This document shows positions 60,521 through 64,000 of a stretch of 64,000 bases of DNA, piece after piece. Both the position numbers and the translations under genes were made by a program. The stretch is from Siphonodentalium dalli (taxonomy: Eukaryota; Mollusca; Scaphopoda; Gadilida; Siphonodentaliidae): positions 195,700,052 to 195,764,051 of the forward strand of contig CP136067.1 in the NCBI GenBank assembly GCA_032622095.1, in the 5' to 3' direction. The notes beneath the pieces are model-generated. The model saw only the letters and a list, made by a program, of their open reading frames with translations. It did not search any database and was not told the DNA's origin. Every line of letters starts with the position of its first letter. Position 1 is the stretch's first letter.

Positions 60521-61250
60521 GGTCATGTACAATATAAAGGCTTCTTGCGGAACGGCGCTTTATATGTGTGATGATACAAATGCTTTCATTTGTGTTATTC
60601 ATTTAGGTTTTCTATTTACCAGATAATCATATGGATATGTAGTAATAGAAGGAGAAGAGCCATGTTTTGGACTCTTTTGAAATTGGCACTGGCAGGCCTG
60701 CCGAATGCAAAATAAATTGTAAGCCGTAACGTATTTGTCGGTTGTATGGTTGTGCTTAGGTACCCATAGGTTACACAAACTGTTATATTCAGTATCACGA
60801 GAGCCACATACAACTTTGACGCGACCTAGATTTCACAACCTCCAGGTGAACCGAACCGTCGTTCGCCTCCAATACGCAGGCCTGCAGTGGTCGTGCGCAA
60901 TATAAATAGAAACGCTGTTCATGTAACTGCACTTTATATGTGTGACAATACAACTGCTGTCCTTTCTGTTATTTGCCCGATAATCAATTGGATATGAGGC
61001 AATAGAAGAAAAAGAAGGAAAAGAGCCATGTGTTGGTCTCTGATGGAAATTATAGTGGCAGTGGCCCTGCGCAATATAAATGCATTTCCTGTAACTCTGC
61101 TTAATACGTGAGTGAAGGCTATTTGACATTTGATCTTTTCTATATGTGGAAATAGAAGGTAGAGAGCCAAGTGATGGACTCTGTTGGAAAGGCTATTGGC
61201 AGTGCATCGGGGGCACATGACAATATAAATGCATAGTAGTTCACCTTGAC
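60515..61250. repeat. Degenerate ~175-bp tandem array
   Basis: Three to four units share GCAATATAAA, GCACTTTATATGTGTGA, CCCGATAATCAATTGGATATG, AATAGAAGGA, AGAGCCATGTGTTGG and GGCAGTGG in the same order. Units begin at about 60515, 60880, 61065 and 61215. Minus-strand ORFs are shadows of the repeat. Confidence 0.7.
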
Positions 61251-62361
61251 TATTCACGGATTGAAAGCGCAGAAGTATGTCGGTATCAGTGAAAATTTAC
61301 GCCATATTGATATAGTCAGTTCGTATGTCATTGAGCCTTTGAGGCACTGATACCCTTGTACTAGTATGGAACAATTATGGATGGCCATACATGTTTTTAA
61401 GCTCACCATTTTGTATCATTTAAATTCGTAATTTGAATGTATCTACAAACACTAATATCTGAGGATAACAGTTCAGATATTGTCTATTTGTTACAGTGAA
61501 CACATGGAAATGTCAAACATCAACATCATCAAAAGTATAAACATTGATTGACTGTAAATTTATTGAGACACTGGCTAGCCAATGAATCATTTCAACACTG
61601 CGACCAAGCTAGGTCACACAGATATGGTGACTTGCCACAAGTAGGCCAGCCAAAGGCTCGCATCCAAAATTTCTCCAAAGAGATCTGACCACGGACGGAA
61701 GTATCCTTGGATATTTAAGCAAACTATAGCTGAAGGTTCAGGCTACTGCATTTGCATATCTGTGCAGTCATGGAACAGGGAAGCCCATTCTGCAAAATAC
61801 ATTGAGTGATTGCAAAGAAACAGACACAATTGTCGCCGAAATAACGACAGAGTACCGATATGAATTGATGGAGATCGCCATTCGACAATGGGACTTCAAC
61901 TTGAAATGAAAAACCTTGGTGCCCAATCTTGTGTCAGATAATCCTCGTCCCCAATCAAACCAGTTGCACGATTCGTAGCAAGCGGACACTGTCAGTAATA
62001 CTGGACAGACATGTAAAGAAAGAGACTATTCAAGAGACACAGCATTATTTGAACACAGGCCATATAATACTATATGATATAACAAACATAATCTCATTGT
62101 TTCTAACGATTGTTCCGATAATACAATGAGGGAAAGGAAATGGAATCGCAAGAACAGAGTCAGAATTTCAAATAAATATCTTGAAGTCGATGTAACGTTT
62201 GCGACGTTCCAAGTATCCAAATACGAGCCCTCATGTTAATAGTAATACATTCGGGCTAGCTAAGATTTGCAAATATTAATCGGTAAGCACAATTAATTAT
62301 AACGACATGTTGTATATGTCAATGATGTTCTGTGATAATCATTTTACCAAATGTCGGTTAA
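61251..62361. other. Non-coding spacer
   Basis: No gene or repeat recognised on either strand. Short ORFs have no domain. Confidence 0.4.
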
Positions 62362-62950
62362 AGGGGTACTGTACCCAAGATGTTGTTGTTGGTTTCTATA
62401 ATCCCCGAGTCGGAGAATAAGGTAACAAATTTTCCATTTTTTGAAAGTCTGTTGAGTACGAAGTATTGTTACGGATGGCAAATTTACCGGAATGCAAAAA
62501 TACAAATTGTCGTTGTCGAGTAATTTTTTTAAAGTTTTCAACCAAATGAATCAAATAAACATTATATTATATGCTTAGTAGTCCCATATACTCATTTAAG
62601 TTAGTGTACCGTCACTAGTCAACGAGTGGCTTGGGTTTTCTCCCCGTATAAGCATAATGTTTCAAACGATCGTGTGTGCAATTGTTTTCCTTATCCAGTA
62701 TCCCTCAATTATAATTTGATTACGTTTTGTACACGGAAATTCGAATTTTAAGAGACGCCATTTTATGGCTGGAGCCATATAATCAATTTATATTAAATTA
62801 TTAACTTTTAAATTATTAAATTTTAAGATAGCCTATTAACCTGAGCGTTTACAGAATACATCTTCGACTCAAATTACTTATATTTCTATATAGTATCGAT
62901 AATAGATCGTTATCACCGGGAATTTATTGAAAATGGCGTACAGTACCCCT
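62362..62950. mobile_element. TTAA MITE, 589 bp, AGGGGTACTGTAC ends
   Basis: AGGGGTACTGTAC at the left and its exact complement at the right are flanked by TTAA at 62358-62361 and 62951-62954. No ORF. A piggyBac-type non-autonomous element by target site, different in terminus from the 37018 family. Confidence 0.88.
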
Positions 62951-62954
62951 TTAA

Positions 62955-63617
62955 GTTCCAGTCGCTCAACTTCAACTTACAATTAGTTGAGGCAAAATAA
63001 ATTTCATTGGATTACAAGTTCTATCTTGTTTATTAATACATGTAAATTATCGCCAAAGGAGACATTTCTGTCCTGGCCAACTTTCTGCGCACTAACAGAG
63101 CTGTTGCATATACGATTAGGTAGTGTACATGAAATGAACGTAGCGAGAGTCGGCGTCATGAAATATAGTTAGCACGAAATTAGTAGACTTCGCATACCAT
63201 ACCGTACCACGTGGACTCAGAAATCGGACGATTCGTGCCACCGTATATGTTGCACAATAATGCAATATAGGTTCGCTACAAGTAAACGATGTGCGTCTGT
63301 AGTCATTGTCAAAATGGCCATCAATGGCGAAGTTCTCAACGTGATTTTGTCGATTCCAATCCCAAATTTTTCGAGATAAAATGGGTCGATAAAAACACGG
63401 AATTTTTATAAATAGCGTTGCGCATACTATGAAACGAAGAGTTTCTGCGCGAACTTAAAAATATTATACGACCGGGTAAGCAACGGATAAATTGCAAGTT
63501 TGTTATCAACAATAAATATTGAGTTGATAAACTCGCAATAGAGAAATACTTCCTTTAGTTAAAACCACGTCTGATATGTCCAAGGAGAGAAATAAAACTG
63601 GCTAGATGAATTGTTAA
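62955..63617. other. Non-coding spacer
   Basis: No gene visible. The last bases before 63614 (AAAACTGGCTAGATGAATTG) occur inverted near 58040. Confidence 0.4.
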
Positions 63618-64000
63618 AGGTACTCAATCCGATAAAACTCCTCTCAATTACTATTTCAATGGCTTCGGGGGTCAAAAATATTTGATTCGAGTCGAGGAAG
63701 TCACCCATCAAAGCTCAGATTTGTTAGATATCGATTTTAGAAATCTATTATTTTTCATTATCGGGAATACTATCTGGCCAAGAACTCAGTCAAAATTGCG
63801 TTAAAATTACCACTTGATTTTAGAATTATCCATCCTTGTCTGTTTGAATAGATTTAGAGTACACATCCAGAGCAGATTACGGCAGTTATTAGTACTCATC
63901 TCGAGAACATAACAAATTTCAAAAATCAATATCTAATAACTCTGAGCTTTGTTTGATGGGTTCCTCGACTCGAATCAAATATTTTGTACCCCCAAAGCCA
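63618..64000. mobile_element. TTAA element of the AGGTRCTCAATCCGA family, cut by window end
   Basis: Starts AGGTACTCAATCCGA after TTAA (63614-63617), like the element at 37018-37994. GGCTTCGGGGGTCAAA with the following 70 bp is repeated inverted at 63912-64000, so the inverted arms exceed 130 bp and the right end should lie within about 60 bp past the window. Confidence 0.8.

Noticed and set aside
25211-64000. tRNA or rRNA genes
   Set aside because: I saw no cloverleaf-like box A/box B pair or rRNA core sequence. The only tRNA-like stretch is the 10-base primer-binding site match in the LTR element.

Overview
The window is eukaryotic, gene-poor and built almost entirely of repeats. It has no bacterial operon signals. 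Instead it shows a megasatellite, long palindromes, LTR and DNA transposons, AATAAA polyadenylation signals and a TATA-like motif. The transposon families (a Ty3/Gypsy-type element known to me from marine invertebrates, Polinton/Maverick-like genes, TTAA and hAT MITEs, a CTGTCCGTCCGT-type repeat) suggest a marine invertebrate, possibly a mollusc. This assignment is an inference. I found no convincing host gene, tRNA or rRNA.

Region 1 (1-25210) is one unbroken AT-rich satellite of 21-bp units with a higher-order period of 8731 bp, seen nearly twice, and an older 3.6-4.0 kb period at its left. Region 2 (25211-38633) is non-coding DNA with a degenerate repeat, several MITEs (26116-26413, 33719-33875, 34106-34489, 37018-37994, 37995-38121) and a 5.5-kb fold-back element (27478-33005). 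That element has arms of about 1.6-1.7 kb, minisatellite stems and a short unique loop.

Region 3 (38634-49660) is the most unusual part: a nested palindrome carrying three copies of a compact, virus-like gene cassette, two on the minus strand and one on the plus strand. Each cassette holds a small membrane protein with a tentative PC4-like tail, a truncated ORF, a lysine-rich basic protein, a 59-residue ORF and a C2H2 zinc-finger protein. Stop and start codons abut or overlap, TATAAGAG motifs lie between ORFs, and AATAAA sits just past the stop codons. I read this as a Polinton/Maverick-derived, non-autonomous unit, because no integrase, polymerase, ATPase or major capsid gene is present. At the centre is a GC-rich hairpin flanked by mirrored fragments of the zinc-finger gene. 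A hAT-like MITE with a perfect 8-bp target duplication lies in the right arm, and its broken end in the left arm helps to order the rearrangements.

Region 4 (50473-57568) is an LTR-internal-LTR-internal-LTR tandem on the minus strand. Both internal regions are 3203 bp long and encode Gag-protease followed directly by integrase, with no reverse transcriptase or RNase H. The two copies are almost identical. Region 5 (57569-64000) is non-coding DNA with a MITE bearing long inverted repeats, a mosaic of GC-richer direct repeats that contains one weak candidate secreted-peptide ORF, a degenerate tandem array, a TTAA MITE, and the left part of a second copy of the TTAA family seen at 37018, cut off by the window end.

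How the genes work together: only regions 3 and 4 encode plausible proteins. Region 3 looks like a late-gene block of a Polinton-like virus-transposon. Region 4 looks like a retroelement that can make virus-like particles, protease and integrase but must borrow reverse transcriptase.
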